A DNA stretch of 64,000 bases, taken from NCBI GenBank assembly GCA_947579665.1, contig OX388344.1, positions 8,674,346 through 8,738,345 of the forward strand, in the 5' to 3' direction. Of the stretch, positions 6,478 to 21,900 are shown in pieces. Position 1 is the stretch's first letter. Each line of letters begins with the position of its first letter. Below the pieces are notes generated by a model. That model had not been told where the DNA came from and did not search any database. It saw only the letters and a program-made list of their open reading frames with translations. Position numbers and translations under genes: made by a program. Origin of the DNA: Sympetrum striolatum (lineage: Eukaryota; Arthropoda; Insecta; Odonata; Libellulidae).

Positions 6478-9400
6478 GATAATAATGAAAGTTAATTATA
6501 TTTACTTTTGATAACAATGACGAATCACAAAATAGGTACAGTAATTGCATTCTTATCCATTTATACTTAGTTAATTTGAGTTCGCATCCCTCGACCAAGC
6601 ATCATCTTTCAGCACCACCCTGCTCCTTATATCGCATCGTCATGGCTTCGGAAGTTCATCCAAATGCTGCCGAATGATAATAATGAAAGTTAATTATATT
6701 TACTTTTGATAACAATTACGAATCACAAAATAGGTACAGCAATAGCATTCTTATCCATTTGTACTTAGTTAGTTTGAGTTCGCATCCCTCGACCAAGCAC
6801 CATCTTTCAGCACCACCCTGCTCCTTATATCGCATCGTCATGGCTTCGGAAGTTCATCCAAATGCTGCCGAAAGATAATAATGAAAGTTAATTATATTTA
6901 CTTTTGATAACAATTACGAATCACAAAATAGGTACAGTAATAGCATTCTTATCCATTTGTACTTAGTTAATTTGAGTTCGCATCCCTCGACCAAGCACCA
7001 TCTTTCAGCACCACCCTGCTCCTTATATCGCATCGTCATGGCTTCGGAAGTTCATCCAAATGCTGCCGAAAGATAATAATGAAAGTTAATTATATTTACT
7101 TTTGATAACAATTACGAATCACAAAATAGGTACAGTAATAGCATTCTTATCCATTTGTACTTAGTTAATTTGAGTTCGCATCCCTCGACCAAGCACCATC
7201 TTTCAGCACCACCCTGCTCCTTATATCGCATCGTCATGGCTTCGGAAGTTCATCCAAATGCTGCTGAAAGATAATAATGAAAGTTAATTATATTTACTTT
7301 TGATAACAATTACGAATCACAAAATAGGTACAGCAATAGCATTCTTATCCATTTGTACTTAGTTAATTTGAGTTCGCATCCCTCGACCAAGCACCATCTT
7401 TCAGCACCCCCCTGCTCTTATATCGCATCGTCATGGCTTCGGAAGTTCATCCAAATGCTGCCGAAAGATAATAATGAAAGTTAATTATATTTACTTTTGA
7501 TAACAATGACGAATCACAAAATAGGTACAGTAATAGCATTCTTATCCATTTGTACTTAGTAAATTTGAGTTCGCATCCCTCGACCAAGCACCATCTACCA
7601 GCACCACCCTGCTCCTTATATCGCATCGTCATGGCTTCGGAAGTTCATCCAAATGCTGCCGAAAGATAATAATGAAAGTTAATTATATTTACTTTTGATA
7701 ACAATGACGAATCACAAAATAGGTACAGCAATAGCATTCTTATCCATTTGTACTTAGTTAATTTGAGTTCGCATCCTTCGACCAAGCACCATCAACCAGC
7801 ACCACCCTGCTCCTTATATCGCATCGTCATGGCTTCGGAAGTTCATCCAAATGCTGCCGAAAGATAATAATGAAAGTTAATTATATTTACTTTTGATAAC
7901 AATTACGAATCACAAAATAGGTACAGCAATAGCATTCTTATCCATTTGTACTTAGTTAATTTGAGTTCCCATCCCTCGACCAAGCACCATCTTTCAGCAC
8001 CACCCTGCTCTTATATCGCATCGTCATGGCTTCGGAAGTTCATCCAAATGCTACCGAAAGATAATAATGAAAGTTAATTATATTTACTTTTGATAACAAT
8101 GACGAATCACAAAATAGGTACAGCAATAGCATTCTTATCCATTTGTACTTAGTTAATTTGAGTTCGCATCCTTCGACCAAGCACCATCTACCAGCACCAC
8201 CCTGCTCCTTATATCGCATCGTCATGGCTTCGGAAGTTCATCCAAATGCTGCCGAAAGATAATAATGAAAGTTAATTATATTTACTTTTGATAACAATTA
8301 CGAATCACAAAATAGGTACAGTAATAGCATTCTTATCCATTTGTACTTAGTTAATTTGAGTTCGCATCCCTCGACCAAGCACCATCATTCATCACCACCC
8401 TGCTCCTTATATCGCATCGTCATGGCTTCGGAAGTTCATCCAAATGCTGCCGAAAGATAATAATGAAAGTTAATTATATTTACTTTTGATAACAATTACG
8501 AATCACAAAATAGGTACAGCAATAGCATTCTTATCCATTAGTACTTAGTTAATTTGAGTTCGCATCCCTCGACCAAGCACCATCATTCATCACCACCCTG
8601 CTCCTTATATCGCATCGTCATGGCTTCGGAAGTTCATCTAAATGCTGCCGAAAGATAATAATGAAAGTTAATTATATTTACTTTTAATAACAATTACGAA
8701 TCACAAAATAGGTACAGCAATAGCATTCTTATCCATTTGTACTTAGTTAATTTGAGTTCGCATCCCTCGACCAAGCACCATCTTTCAGCACCACCCTGCT
8801 CCTTATATCGCATCGTCATGGCTTCGGAAGTTCATCCAAATGCTGCCGAAAGATAATAATGAAAGTTAATTATATTTACTTTTGATAACAATTACGAATC
8901 ACAAAATAGGTACAGTAATAGCATTCTTATCCATTTGTACTTAGTTAATTTGAGTTCGCATCCCTCGACCAAGCACCATCTTTCAGCACCACCCTGCTCC
9001 TTATATCGCATCGTCATGGCTTCGGAAGTTCATCCAAATGCTGCCGAAAGATAATAATGAAAGTTAATTATATTTACTTTTGATAACAATTACGAATCAC
9101 AAAATAGGTACAGCAATAGCATTCTTATCCATTTGTACTTAGTTAATTTGAGTTCGCATCCCTCGACCAAGCCCCATCTTTCACTACCACCCTGCTCCTT
9201 ATATCGCATCGTCATGGCTTCGGAAGTTCATCCAAATGCTGCCGAAAGATAATAATGAAAGTTAATTATATTTACTTTTGATAACAATTACGAATCCCAA
9301 AATAGGTACAGCAATAGCATTCTTATCCATTTGTACTTAGTTAATTTAAGTTCGCATCCCTCGACCAAGCACCATCTTTCAGCACCACCCTGCTCCTTAT

Positions 9401-10620
9401 ATCGCATCGTCATGGCTTCGGAAATTCATCCAAATGCTGCCGAAAGATAATAATGAAAGTTAATTATATTTACTTTTGATAACAATGACGAATCACAAAA
9501 TAGGTACAGCAATAGCATTCTTATCCATTTGTACTTAGTTAATTTGAGTTCGCATCCCTCGACCAAGCATCATCATTCATCACCACCCTGCTCCTTATAT
9601 CGCATCGTCATGGCTTCGGAAGTTCAGCCAAATTCTGCCGAAAGATAATAATGAAAGTTAATTATATTTACTTTTGATAACAATTACAAATCACTAAATA
9701 GGTACAGCAATAGCATTCTTATCCATTTGTACTTAGTTAATTTGAGTTCGCATCCCTCGACCAAGCACCATCTTTCAGCACCACCCTGCTCCTTATATCG
9801 CATCGTCATGGCTTCGGAAGTTCATCCAAATGCTGCCGAAAGATAATAATGAAAGTTAATTATATTTACTTTTGATAACAATTACGAATCACAAAATAGG
9901 TACAGCAATAGCATTCTTATCCATTTGTACTTAGTTAATTTGAGTTCGCATCCCTAACCCAAGCACCATCTTTCAGCACCACCCTGCTCCTTATATCGCA
10001 TCGTCATGGCTTCGGAAGTTCATCCAAATGCTGCCGAAAGATAATAATGAAAGTTAATTATATTTACTTTTGATAACAATTACGAATCACAAAATAGGTA
10101 CAGCCATAGCATTCTTATCCATTTGTACTTAGTTAATTTGAGTTCGCATCCCTCGACCAAGCACCATCATTCATCACCACCCTGCTCCTTATATCGCATC
10201 GTCATGGCTTCGGAAGTTCATCTAAATGCTGCCGAAAGATAATAATGAAAGTTAATTATATTTACTTTTGATAACAATGACGAATCACAAAATAGGTACA
10301 GCAATAGCATTCTTATCCATTTGTACTTAATTAATTTGAGTTCGCATCCCTCGACCAAGCACCATCTTTCAGCACCACCCTGCTCCTTATATCGCATCGT
10401 CATGGCTTTGGAAGTTCATCCAAATGCTGCCGAAAGATAATAATGAAAGTTAATTATATTTACTTTTGATAACAATTACGAATCACAAAATAGGTACAGC
10501 AATAGCATTCTTATCCATTTGTACTTAGTTAATTTGAGTTCGCATCCCTCGACCAAGCACCATCTTTCAGCACCTCCCTGCTCCTTATATCGCATCGTCA
10601 TGGCTTCGGAAGTTCATCCA
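6478..10620 (+). repeat. Left-edge satellite block rich in the TTTCAGC monomer type
   Basis: Most monomers here read CATCTTTCAGCACC where interior copies read CATCATTCATCACC, and most carry AATTACG rather than AATGACG. The interior type first appears at about 8390 and takes over past about 11 kb. This is a diverging subfamily at the flank, less touched by the large block duplications seen further in. Confidence 0.75.
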
Positions 10621-12853
10621 AATGCTGCCGAAAGATAATAATGAAAGTTAATTATATTTACTTTTGATAACAATTACGAATCACAAAATAGGTACAGCCA
10701 TAGCATTCTTATCCATTTGTACTTAGTTAATTTGAGTTCGCATCCCTCGACCAAGCACCATCATTCATCACCACCCTGCTCCTTATATCGCATCGTCATG
10801 GCTTCGGAAGTTCATCCAAATGCTGCCGAAAGATAATAATGAAAGTTAATTATATTTACTTTTGATAACAATTACGAATCACTAAATAGGTACAGCAATA
10901 GCATTCTTATCCATTTTTACTTAGTTAATTTGAGTTCGCATCCCTCGACCAAGCACCATCTTTCAGCACCACCCTGCTCCTTATATCGCATCGTCATGGC
11001 TTCGGAAGTTCATCCAAATGCTGCCGAAAGATAATAATGAAAGTTAATTATATTTACTTTTGATAACAATTACGAATCACAAAATAGGTACAGCCATAGC
11101 ATTCTTATCCATTTGTACTTAGTTAATTTGAGTTCGCATCCCTCGACCAAGCACCATCATTCATCACCACCCTGCTCCTTATATCGCATCGTCATGGCTT
11201 CGGAAGTTCAACCAAATGCTGCCGAAAGATAATAATGAAAGTTAATTATATTTACTTTTGATAACAATGACGAATCACAAAATAGGTACAGCAATAGCAT
11301 TCTTATCCATTTGTACTTAGTTAATTTGAGTTCACATCCCTCGACCAAGCACCATCATTCATCACCACCCTGCTCCTTATATCGCATCGTCATGGCTTCG
11401 GAAGTTCATCCAAATGCTGCCGAAAGATAAGAATGAAAGTTAATTATATTTACTTTTGATAACAATTACGAATCACAAAATAGGTACAGCAATAGCATTC
11501 TTATCCATTTGTACTTAGTTAATTTGAGTTCGCATCCCTCGACCAAGCACCATCATTCATCACCACCCTGCTCCTTATATCGCATCGTCATGGCTTCGGA
11601 AGTTCATCCAAATGCTGCCGAAAGATAATAATGAAAGTTAATAATATTTACTTTTGATAACAATTACGAATCACAAAATAGGTACAGCAATAGCATTCTT
11701 ATCCATTTTAACTTAGTTAATTTGAGTTCGCATCCCTCGACCAAGCACCATCTACCAGCACCACCCTGCTCCTTATATCGCATCGTCATGGCTTCGGAAG
11801 TTCATCCAAATGCTGCCGAAAGATAAGAATGAAAGTTAATAATATTTACTTTTGATAACAATGACGAATCACAAAATAGGTACAGCAATAGCATTCTTAT
11901 CCATTTGTACTTAGTTAATTTGAGTTCGCATCCCTCGACCAAGCACCATCATTCATCACCACCCTGCTCCTTATATCGCATCGTCATGGCTTCGGAAGTT
12001 CATCCAAATGCTGCCGAAAGATAGTAATGAAAGTTAATTATATTTACTTTTGATAACAATTACGAATCACAAAATAGGTACAGCAATAGCATTCTTATCC
12101 ATTTGTACTTAGTTAATTTGAGTTCGCATCCCTCGACCAAGCACCATCATTCATCACCACCCTGCTCCTTATATCGCATCGTCATGGCTTCGGAAGTTCA
12201 TCCAAATGCTGCCGAAAGATAATAATGAAAGTTAATTATATTTACTTTTGATAACAATTACGAATCACAAAATAGGTACAGCAATAGCATTCTTATCCAT
12301 TTGTACTTAGTTAATTTGAGTTCGCATCCCTCGACCAAGCACCATCTACCAGCACCACCCTGCTCCTTATATCGCATCGTCATGGCTTCGGAAGTTCCAT
12401 CAAATGCTGCCGAAAGATAATAATGAAAGTTAATTATATTTACTTTTGATAACAATGACGAATCACAAAATAGGTACAGCAATAGCATTCTTATCCATTT
12501 CTACTTAGTTAATTTGAGTTCGCATCCCTCGACCAAGCACCATCATTCATCACCACCCTGCTCCTTATATCGCATCGTCATGGCTTCGGAAGTTCATCCA
12601 AATGCTGCCGAAAGATAATAATGAAAGTTAATTATATTTACTTTTGATAACAATTACGAATCACAAAATAGGTACAGCAATAGCATTCTTATCCATTTGT
12701 ACTTAGTTAATTTGAGTTCGCATCCCTCGACCAAGCACCATCATTCATCACCACCCTGCTCCTTATATCGCATCGTCATGGCTTCGGAGGTTCATCCAAA
12801 TGCTGCCGAAAGATAATAATGAAAGTTAATTATATTTACTTTTGATAACAATG

Positions 12854-14980
12854 ACGAATCACAAAATAGGTACAGCAATAGCATTCTTATCCATTTGTAC
12901 TTAGTTAATTTGAGTTCGCATCCCTCGACCAAGCACCATCATTCATCACCACCCTGCTCCTTATATCGCATCGTCATGGCTTCGGAAGTTCATCCAAATG
13001 CTGCCGAAAGATAATAATGAAAGTTAATTATATTTACTTTTGATAACAATGACGAATCACAAAATAGGTACAGCAATAGCATTCTTATCCATTTGTACTT
13101 TTTAATTTGAGTTCGCATCCCTCGACCAAGCACCATCATTCATCACCACCCTGCTCCTTATATCGCATCGTCATGGTTTCGGAAGTTCATCCAAATGCTG
13201 CCGAAAGATAATAATGAAAGTTAATTATATTTACTTTTGATAACAATGACGAATCACAAAATAGGTACAGCAATAGCATTCTTATCCATTTGTACTTAGT
13301 TAATTTGAGTTCGCATCCCTCGACCAAGCACCATCTCTCAGCACCACACTGCTCCTTATATCGCATCGTCATGGCTTCGGAAGTTCATCCAAATGCTGCC
13401 GAAAGATAATAATGAAAGTTATTTATATTTACTTTTGATAACAATTACGAATCACAAAATAGGTACAGCAATAGCATTCTTATCCATTGGTACTCAGTTA
13501 ATTTGAGTCCGCATCCCTCGACCAAGCACCATCATTCATCACCACCCTGCTCCTTATATCGCATCGTCATGGCTTCGGAAGTTCATCCAAATGCTAGCGA
13601 AAGTTAATAATGAAAGTTAATTATATTTACTTCTGATAACAATGACGAATCACAAAATAGGTACAGCAATAGCATTCTTATCCTTTTGTACTTAGTTAAT
13701 TTGAGTTCGCATCCCTCGACCAAGCACCATCATTCATCACCACCCTGCTCCTTATATCGCATCGTCATGGCTTCGGAAGTTCATCCAAATGCTGCCGAAA
13801 GATAATAATGAAAGTTAATTATATTTACTTTTGATAACAATTACGAATCACAAAATAGGTACAGCAATAGCATTCTTATCCATTTGTACTTAGTTAATTT
13901 GAGTTCGCATCCCTCGACCAAGCACCATCATTCATCACCACCCTGCTCCTTATATCGCATCGTCATGGCTTCGGAAGTTCATCCAAATGCTGCCGAAAGA
14001 TAATAATGAAAGTTAATTATATTTACTTTTGATAACAATGACGAATCACAAAATAGGTACAGCAATAGCATTCTTATCCATTTGTACTTTTTAATTTGAG
14101 TTCGCATCCCTCGACCAAGCACCATCATTCATCACCACCCTGCTCCTTATATCGCATCGTCATGGTTTCGGAAGTTCATCCAAATGCTGCCGAAAGATAA
14201 TAATGAAAGTTAATTATATTTACTTTTGATAACAATGACGAATCACAAAATAGGTACAGCAATAGCATTCTTATCCATTTGTACTTAGTTAATTTGAGTT
14301 CGCATCCCTCGACCAAGCACCATCTCTCAGCACCACACTGCTCCTTATATCGCATCGTCATGGCTTCGGAAGTTCATCCAAATGCTGCCGAAAGATAATA
14401 ATGAAAGTTATTTATATTTACTTTTGATAACAATTACGAATCACAAAATAGGTACAGCAATAGCATTCTTATCCATTGGTACTCAGTTAATTTGAGTCCG
14501 CATCCCTCGACCAAGCACCATCATTCATCACCACCCTGCTCCTTATATCGCATCGTCATGGCTTCGGAAGTTCATCCAAATGCTAGCGAAAGTTAATAAT
14601 GAAAGTTAATTATATTTACTTCTGATAACAATGACGAATCACAAAATAGGTACAGCAATAGCATTCTTATCCTTTTGTACTTAGTTAATTTGAGTTCGCA
14701 TCCCTCGACCAAGCACCATCATTCATCACCACCCTGCTCCTTATATCGCATCGTCATGGCTTCGGAAGTTCATCCAAATGCTGCCGAAAGATAATAATGA
14801 AAGTTAATTATATTTACTTTTGATAACAATTACGAATCACAAAATAGGTACAGCAATAGCATTCTTATCCATTTGTACTTAGTTAATTTGAGTTCGCATC
14901 CCTCGACCAAGCACCATCATTCATCACCACCCTGCTCCTTATATCGCATCGTCATGGCTTCGGAAGTTCATCCAAATGCT
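12854..14980 (+). repeat. Higher-order duplication, 5-mer of 989 bp
   Basis: Two consecutive copies share rare variants exactly 989 bp apart: the one-base deletion GTACTTTTTAATTTG (13094 and 14083), CTCTCAGCACCACACTG, ATTGGTACTCAG and GCTAGCGAAAGTTAA. The match starts after a difference at 12853 and fails at 14981. 989 is five monomers minus one base, caused by that deletion. Confidence 0.88.
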
Positions 14981-16122
14981 ACCGAAAGATAATAATGAAA
15001 GTTAATTATATTTACTTTTGATAACAATTACGAATCACAAAATAGGTACAGCAATAGCATTCTTATCCATTTGTACTTAGTTAATTTGAGTTCGCATCCC
15101 TCGACCAAGCACCATCATTCATCACCACCCTGCTCCTTATATCGCATCGTCATGGCTTCGGAAGTTCATCCAAATGCTGCCGAAAGATAATAATGAAAGT
15201 TAATTATATTTACTTTTGATAACAATTACGAATCACAAAATAGGTACAGCAATAGCATTATTATCCATTTGTACTTAGTTAATTTGAGTTCGCATCCCTC
15301 GACCAAGCTCCATCATTCATCACCACCCTGCTCCTTATATCGCATCGTCATGGCTTCGGAAGTTCATCCAAATGCTGCCGAAAGATAATAATGAAAGTTA
15401 ATTATATTTACTTCTGATAACAATGACGAATCACAAAATAGGTACAGCAATAGCATTCTTATCCTTTTGTACTTAGTTAATTTGAGTTCGCATCCCTCGA
15501 CCAAGCACCATCATTCATCACCACCCTGCTCCTTATATCGCATCGTCATGGCTTCGGAAGTTCATCCAAATGCTGCCGAAAGATAATAATGAAAGTTAAT
15601 TATATTTACTTTTGATAACAATTACGAATCACAAAATAGGTACAGCAATAGCATTCTTATCCATTTGTACTTAGTTAATTTGAGTTCGCATCCCTCGACC
15701 AAGCACCATCATTCATCACCACCCTGCTCCTTATATCGCATCGTCATGGCTTCGGAAGTTCATCCAAATGCTGCCGAAAGATAATAATGAAAGTTAATTA
15801 TATTTACTTTTGATAACAATTACGAATCACAAAATAGGTACAGCAATAGCATTCTTATCCATTTGTACTTAGTTAATTTGAGTTCGCATCCCTCGACCAA
15901 GCACCATCATTCATCACCACCCTGCTCCTTATATCGCATCGTCATGGCTTCGGATGTTCATCCAAATGCTGCCGAAAGATAATAATGAAAGTTAATTATA
16001 TTTACTTTTGATAACAATTACGAATCACAAAATAGGTACAGCAATAGCATTCTTATCCATTTGTACTTAGTTAATTTGAGTTCGCATCCCTCGACCAAGC
16101 TCCATCATTCATCACCACCCTG

Positions 16123-18234
16123 CTCCTTATATCGCATCGTCATGGCTTCGGAAGTTCATCCAAATGCTGCCGAAAGATAATAATGAAAGTTAATTATATT
16201 TACTTTTGATAACAATGACGAATCACAAAATAGGTACAGCAATAGCATTCTTATACATTTGTACTTAGTTAATTTGAGTTCGCATCCCTCGACCAAGCAC
16301 CATCATTCATCACCACCCTGCTCCTTATATCGCATCGTCATGGCTTCGGAAGTTCATCCAAATGCTGCCGAAAGATAATAATGAGAGTTAATTATATTTA
16401 CTTTTGATAACAATTACGAATCACAAAATAGGTACAGCAATAGCATTCTTATCCATTTGTACTTAGTTAATTTGAGTTCGCATCCCTCGACCAAGCACCA
16501 TCATTCATCACCACCCTGCTCCTTATATCGCATCGTCATGGCTTCGGAAGTTCATCCAAATGCTGCCGAAAGATAAGAATGAAAGTTAATTATATTTACT
16601 TTTGATAACAATGACGAATCACAAAATAGGTACAGCAATAGCATTCTTATCCATTTGTACTTAGTTAATTTGAGTTCGCATCCCTCGACCAATCACCATC
16701 ATTCATCACCACCCTGCTCCTTATATCGCATCGTCATGGCTTCGGAAGTTCATCCAAATGCTGCCGAAAGATAATAATGAAAGTTAATTATATTTACTTT
16801 TGATAACAATGACGAATCACAAAATAGGTACAGCAATAGCATTCTTATCCATTTGTACTTAGTTAATTTGAGTTCGCATCCCTCGACCAAGCACCATCAT
16901 TCATCACCACCCTGCTCCTTATATCGCATCGTCATGGCTTCGGAAGTTCATCCAAATGCTGCCGAAAGATAATAATGAAAGTTAATTATATTTACTTTTG
17001 ATAACAATGACGAATCACAAAATAGGTACAGCAATAGCATTCTTATCCATTTGTACTTAGTTAATTTGAGTTCGCATCCCTCGACCAAGCACCATCATTC
17101 ATCACCACCCTTCTCCTTATATCGCATCGTCATGGCTTCGGAAGTTCATCCAAATGCTGCCGAAAGATAATAATGAAAGTTAATTATATTTACTTTTGAT
17201 AACAATGACGAATCACAAAATAGGTACAGCAATAGCATTCTTATACATTTGTACTTAGTTAATTTGAGTTCGCATCCCTCGACCAAGCACCATCATTCAT
17301 CACCACCCTGCTCCTTATATCGCATCGTCATGGCTTCGGAAGTTCATCCAAATGCTGCCGAAAGATAATAATGAGAGTTAATTATATTTACTTTTGATAA
17401 CAATTACGAATCACAAAATAGGTACAGCAATAGCATTCTTATCCATTTGTACTTAGTTAATTTGAGTTCGCATCCCTCGACCAAGCACCATCATTCATCA
17501 CCACCCTGCTCCTTATATCGCATCGTCATGGCTTCGGAAGTTCATCCAAATGCTGCCGAAAGATAAGAATGAAAGTTAATTATATTTACTTTTGATAACA
17601 ATGACGAATCACAAAATAGGTACAGCAATAGCATTCTTATCCATTTGTACTTAGTTAATTTGAGTTCGCATCCCTCGACCAAGCACCATCATTCATCACC
17701 ACCCTGCTCCTTATATCGCATCGTCATGGCTTCGGAAGTTCATCCAAATGCTGCCGAAAGATAATAATGAAAGTTAATTATATTTACTTTTGATAACAAT
17801 GACGAATCACAAAATAGGTACAGCAATAGCATTCTTATCCATTTCTACTTAGTTAATTTGAGTTCGCATCCCTCGACCAAGCACCATCATTCATCACCAC
17901 CCTGCTCCTTATATCGCATCGTCATGGCTTCGGAAGTTCATCCAAATGCTGCCGAAAGATAATAATGAAAGTTAATTATATTTACTTTTGATAACAATGA
18001 CGAATCACAAAATAGGTACAGCAATAGCATTCTTATCCATTTGTACTTAGTTAATTTGAGTTCGCATCCCTCGACCAAGCACCATCATTCATCACCACCC
18101 TTCTCCTTATATCGCATCGTCATGGCTTCGGAAGTTCATCCAAATGCTGCCGAAAGATAATAATGAAAGTTAATTATATTTACTTTTGATAACAATGACG
18201 AATCACAAAATAGGTACAGCAATAGCATTCTTAT
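16123..18234 (+). repeat. Higher-order duplication, 5-mer of 990 bp
   Basis: Rare variants repeat at 990 bp: TTATACATTT (about 16251 and 17241), ATGAGAGTTAATT (16381 and 17371) and CCCTTCTCC (17108 and 18098). A few private differences (AATCACC at about 16691, TTTCTACTT at about 17842) show slight divergence after duplication. Confidence 0.82.
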
Positions 18235-18971
18235 CCATTTGTACTTAGTTAATTTGAGTTCGCATCCCTCGACCAAGCACCATCATTCATCACCACCCTG
18301 CTCCTTATATCGCATCGTCATGGCTTCGGAAGTTCATCCAAATGCTGCCGAAAGATAATAATGAAAGTTAATTATATTTACTTTTGATAACAATGACGAA
18401 TCACAAAATAGGTACAGCAATAGCATTCTTATCCATTTGTACTTAGTTAATTTGAGTTCGCATCCCTCGACCAAGCACCATCATTCATCACCACCCTGCT
18501 CCTTATATCGCATCGTCATGGCTTCGGAAGTTCATCCAAATGCTGCCGAAAGATAATAATGAAAGTTAATTATATTTACTTTTGATAACAATGACGAATC
18601 ACAAAATAGGTACAGCAATAGCATTCTTATCCATTTGTACTTAGTTAATTTGAGTTCGCATCCCTCGACCAAGCACCATCATTCATCACCACCCTGCTCC
18701 TTATATCGCATCGTCATGGCTTCGGAAGTTCATCCAAATGCTGCCGAAAGATAATAATGAAAGTTAATTATATTTACTTTTGATAACAATTACGAATCAC
18801 AAAATAGGTACAGCAATAGCATTCTTATCCATTTGTACTTAGTTAATTTGAGTTCGCATCCCTCGACCAAGCACCATCATTCATCACCACCCTGCTCCTT
18901 ATATCGCATCGTCATGGCTTCGGAAGTTCATCCAAATGCTGCCGAAAGATAATAATGAAAGTTAATTATAA

Positions 18972-21900
18972 TTACTTTTGATAACAATGACGAATCACAA
19001 AATAGGTACAGCAATAGCATTCTTATCCATTTGTACTTAGTTAATTTGAGTTCGCATCCCTCGACCAAGCACCATCATTCATCACCACCCTGCTCCTTAT
19101 ATCGCATCGTCATGGCTTCGGAAGTTCATCCAAATGCTGCCGAAAGATAATAATGAAAGTTAATTATATTTACTTTTGATAACAATGACGAATCACAAAA
19201 TAGGTACAGCAATAGCATTCTTATCCATTTGTACTTAGTTAATTTGAGTTCGCATCCCTCGACCAAGCACCATCATTCATCACCACCCTGCTCCTTATAT
19301 CGCATCGTAATGGCTTCGGAAGTTCATCCAAATGCTGCCGAAAGATAATAATGAAAGTTAATTATAATTACTTTTGATAACAATGACGAATCACAAAATA
19401 GGTACAGCAATAGCATTCTTATCCATTTGTACTTAGTTAATTTGAGTTCGCATCCCTCGACCAAGCACCATCATTCATCACCACCCTGCTCCTTATATCG
19501 CATCGTCATGGCTTCGGAAGTTCATCCAAATGCTGCCGAAAGATAATAATGAAAGTTAATTATATTTACTTTTGATAACAATGACGAATCACAAAATAGG
19601 TACAGCAATAGCATTCTTATCCATTTGTACTTAGTTAATTTGAGTTCGCATCCCTCGACCAAGCACCATCATTCATCACCACCCTGCTCCTTATATCGCA
19701 TCGTCATGGCTTCGGAAGTTCATCCAAATGCTGCCGAAAGATAATAATGAAAGTTAATTATATTTACTTTTGATAACAATGACGAATCACAAAATAGGTA
19801 CAGCAATAGCATTCTTATCCATTTGTACTTAGTTAATTTGAGTTCGCATCCCTCGACCAAGCACCATCATTCATCACCACCCTGCTCCTTATATCGCATC
19901 GTCATGGCTTCGGAAGTTCATCCAAATGCTGCCGAAAGATTATAATGAAAGTTAATTATATTAACTTTTGATAACAATGACGAATCACAAAATATGTACA
20001 GCAATAGCATTCTTATCCATTTGTACTTAGTTAATTTGAGTTCGCATCCCTCGACCAAGCACCATCTACCAGCACCACCCTGCTCCTAATATCGCATCGT
20101 CATGGCTTCGGAAGTTCATCCAAATACTGCCGAAAGATAATAATGAAAGTTAATTATATTTACTTTTGATAACAATGACGATCACAAAATAGGTACAGCA
20201 ATAGCATTCTTATCCATTTGTACTTAGTTAATTTGAGTTCGCATCCCTCGACCAAGCACCATCTACCAGCACCACCCTGCTCCTTATATCGCATCGTCAT
20301 GGTTTCGGAAGTTCATCCAAATGCTGCCGAAAGATAAGAATGAAAGTTAATTATATTTACTTTTGATAACAATGACGAATCACAAAATAGGTACAGCAAT
20401 AGAATTCTTATCCATTTGTACTTAGTTAATTTGAGTTCGCATCCCTCGACCAAGCACCATCATTCATCACCACCCTGCTCCTTATATCGCATCGTCATGG
20501 CTTCGGAAGTTCATCCAAATGCTGCCGAATGATAATAATGAAAGTTAATTATATTTACTTTTGATAACAATGACGAATCACAAAATAGGTACAGCAATAG
20601 CATTCTTATCCATTTGTACTTAGTTAATTTGAGTTCGCATCCCTCGACCAAGCACCATCATTCATCACCACCCTGCTCCTTATATCGCATCGTCATGGCT
20701 TCGGAAGTTCATCCACATGCTGCCGAAAGATAATAATGAAAGTTAATTATATTTACTTTTGATAACAATGACTAATCACAAAATAGGTACAGCAATAGCA
20801 TTCTTATCCATTTGTACTTAGTTAATTTGAGTTCGCATCCCTCGACCAAGCACCATCATTCATCACCACCCTGCTCCTTATATCGCATCGTCATGGCTTC
20901 GGAAGTTCATCCAAATGCTGCCGAAAGATAAGAATGAAAGTTAATTATATTTACTTTTGATAACAATTACGAATCACAAAATAGGTACAGTAATAGCATT
21001 CTTATCCATTTGTACTTAGTTAATTTGAGTTTGCATCCCTCGACCAAGCACCATCATTCATCACCACCCTGCTCCTTATATCGCATCGTCATGGCTTCGG
21101 AAGTTCATCCAAATGCTGCCGAAAGATAAGAATGAAAGTTAATTATATTTACTTTTGATAACAATGACGAATCACAAAATAGGTACAGCAATAGCATTCT
21201 TATCCATTTGTACTTAGTTAATTTGAGTTCGCATCCCTCGACCAAGCACCATCATTCATCACCACCCTGCTCCTTATATCGCATCGTCATGGCTTCGGAA
21301 GTTCATCCAAATGCTGCCGAAAGATAATAATGAAAGTTAATTATATTTACTTTTGATAACAATGACGAATCACAAAATAGGTACAGCAATAGCATTCTTA
21401 TCCATTTGTACTTAGTTAATTTGAGTTCGCATCCCTCGACCAAGCACCATCATTCATCACCACCCTGCTCCTTATATCGCATCGTAATGGCTTCGGAAGT
21501 TCATCCAAATGCTGCCGAAAGATAATAATGAAAGTTAATTATAATTACTTTTGATAACAATGACGAATCACAAAATAGGTACAGCAATAGCATTCTTATC
21601 CATTTGTACTTAGTTAATTTGAGTTCGCATCCCTCGACCAAGCACCATCATTCATCACCACCCTGCTCCTTATATCGCATCGTCATGGCTTCGGAAGTTC
21701 ATCCAAATGCTGCCGAAAGATAATAATGAAAGTTAATTATATTTACTTTTGATAACAATGACGAATCACAAAATAGGTACAGCAATAGCATTCTTATCCA
21801 TTTGTACTTAGTTAATTTGAGTTCGCATCCCTCGACCAAGCACCATCATTCATCACCACCCTGCTCCTTATATCGCATCGTCATGGCTTCGGAAGTTCAT

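Noticed and set aside
12258..12488. 76-codon minus-strand frame joining two monomers
   Set aside because: It results from a small local change (GTTCCATCAAATG) that removes the usual TGA. No other monomer shares it.
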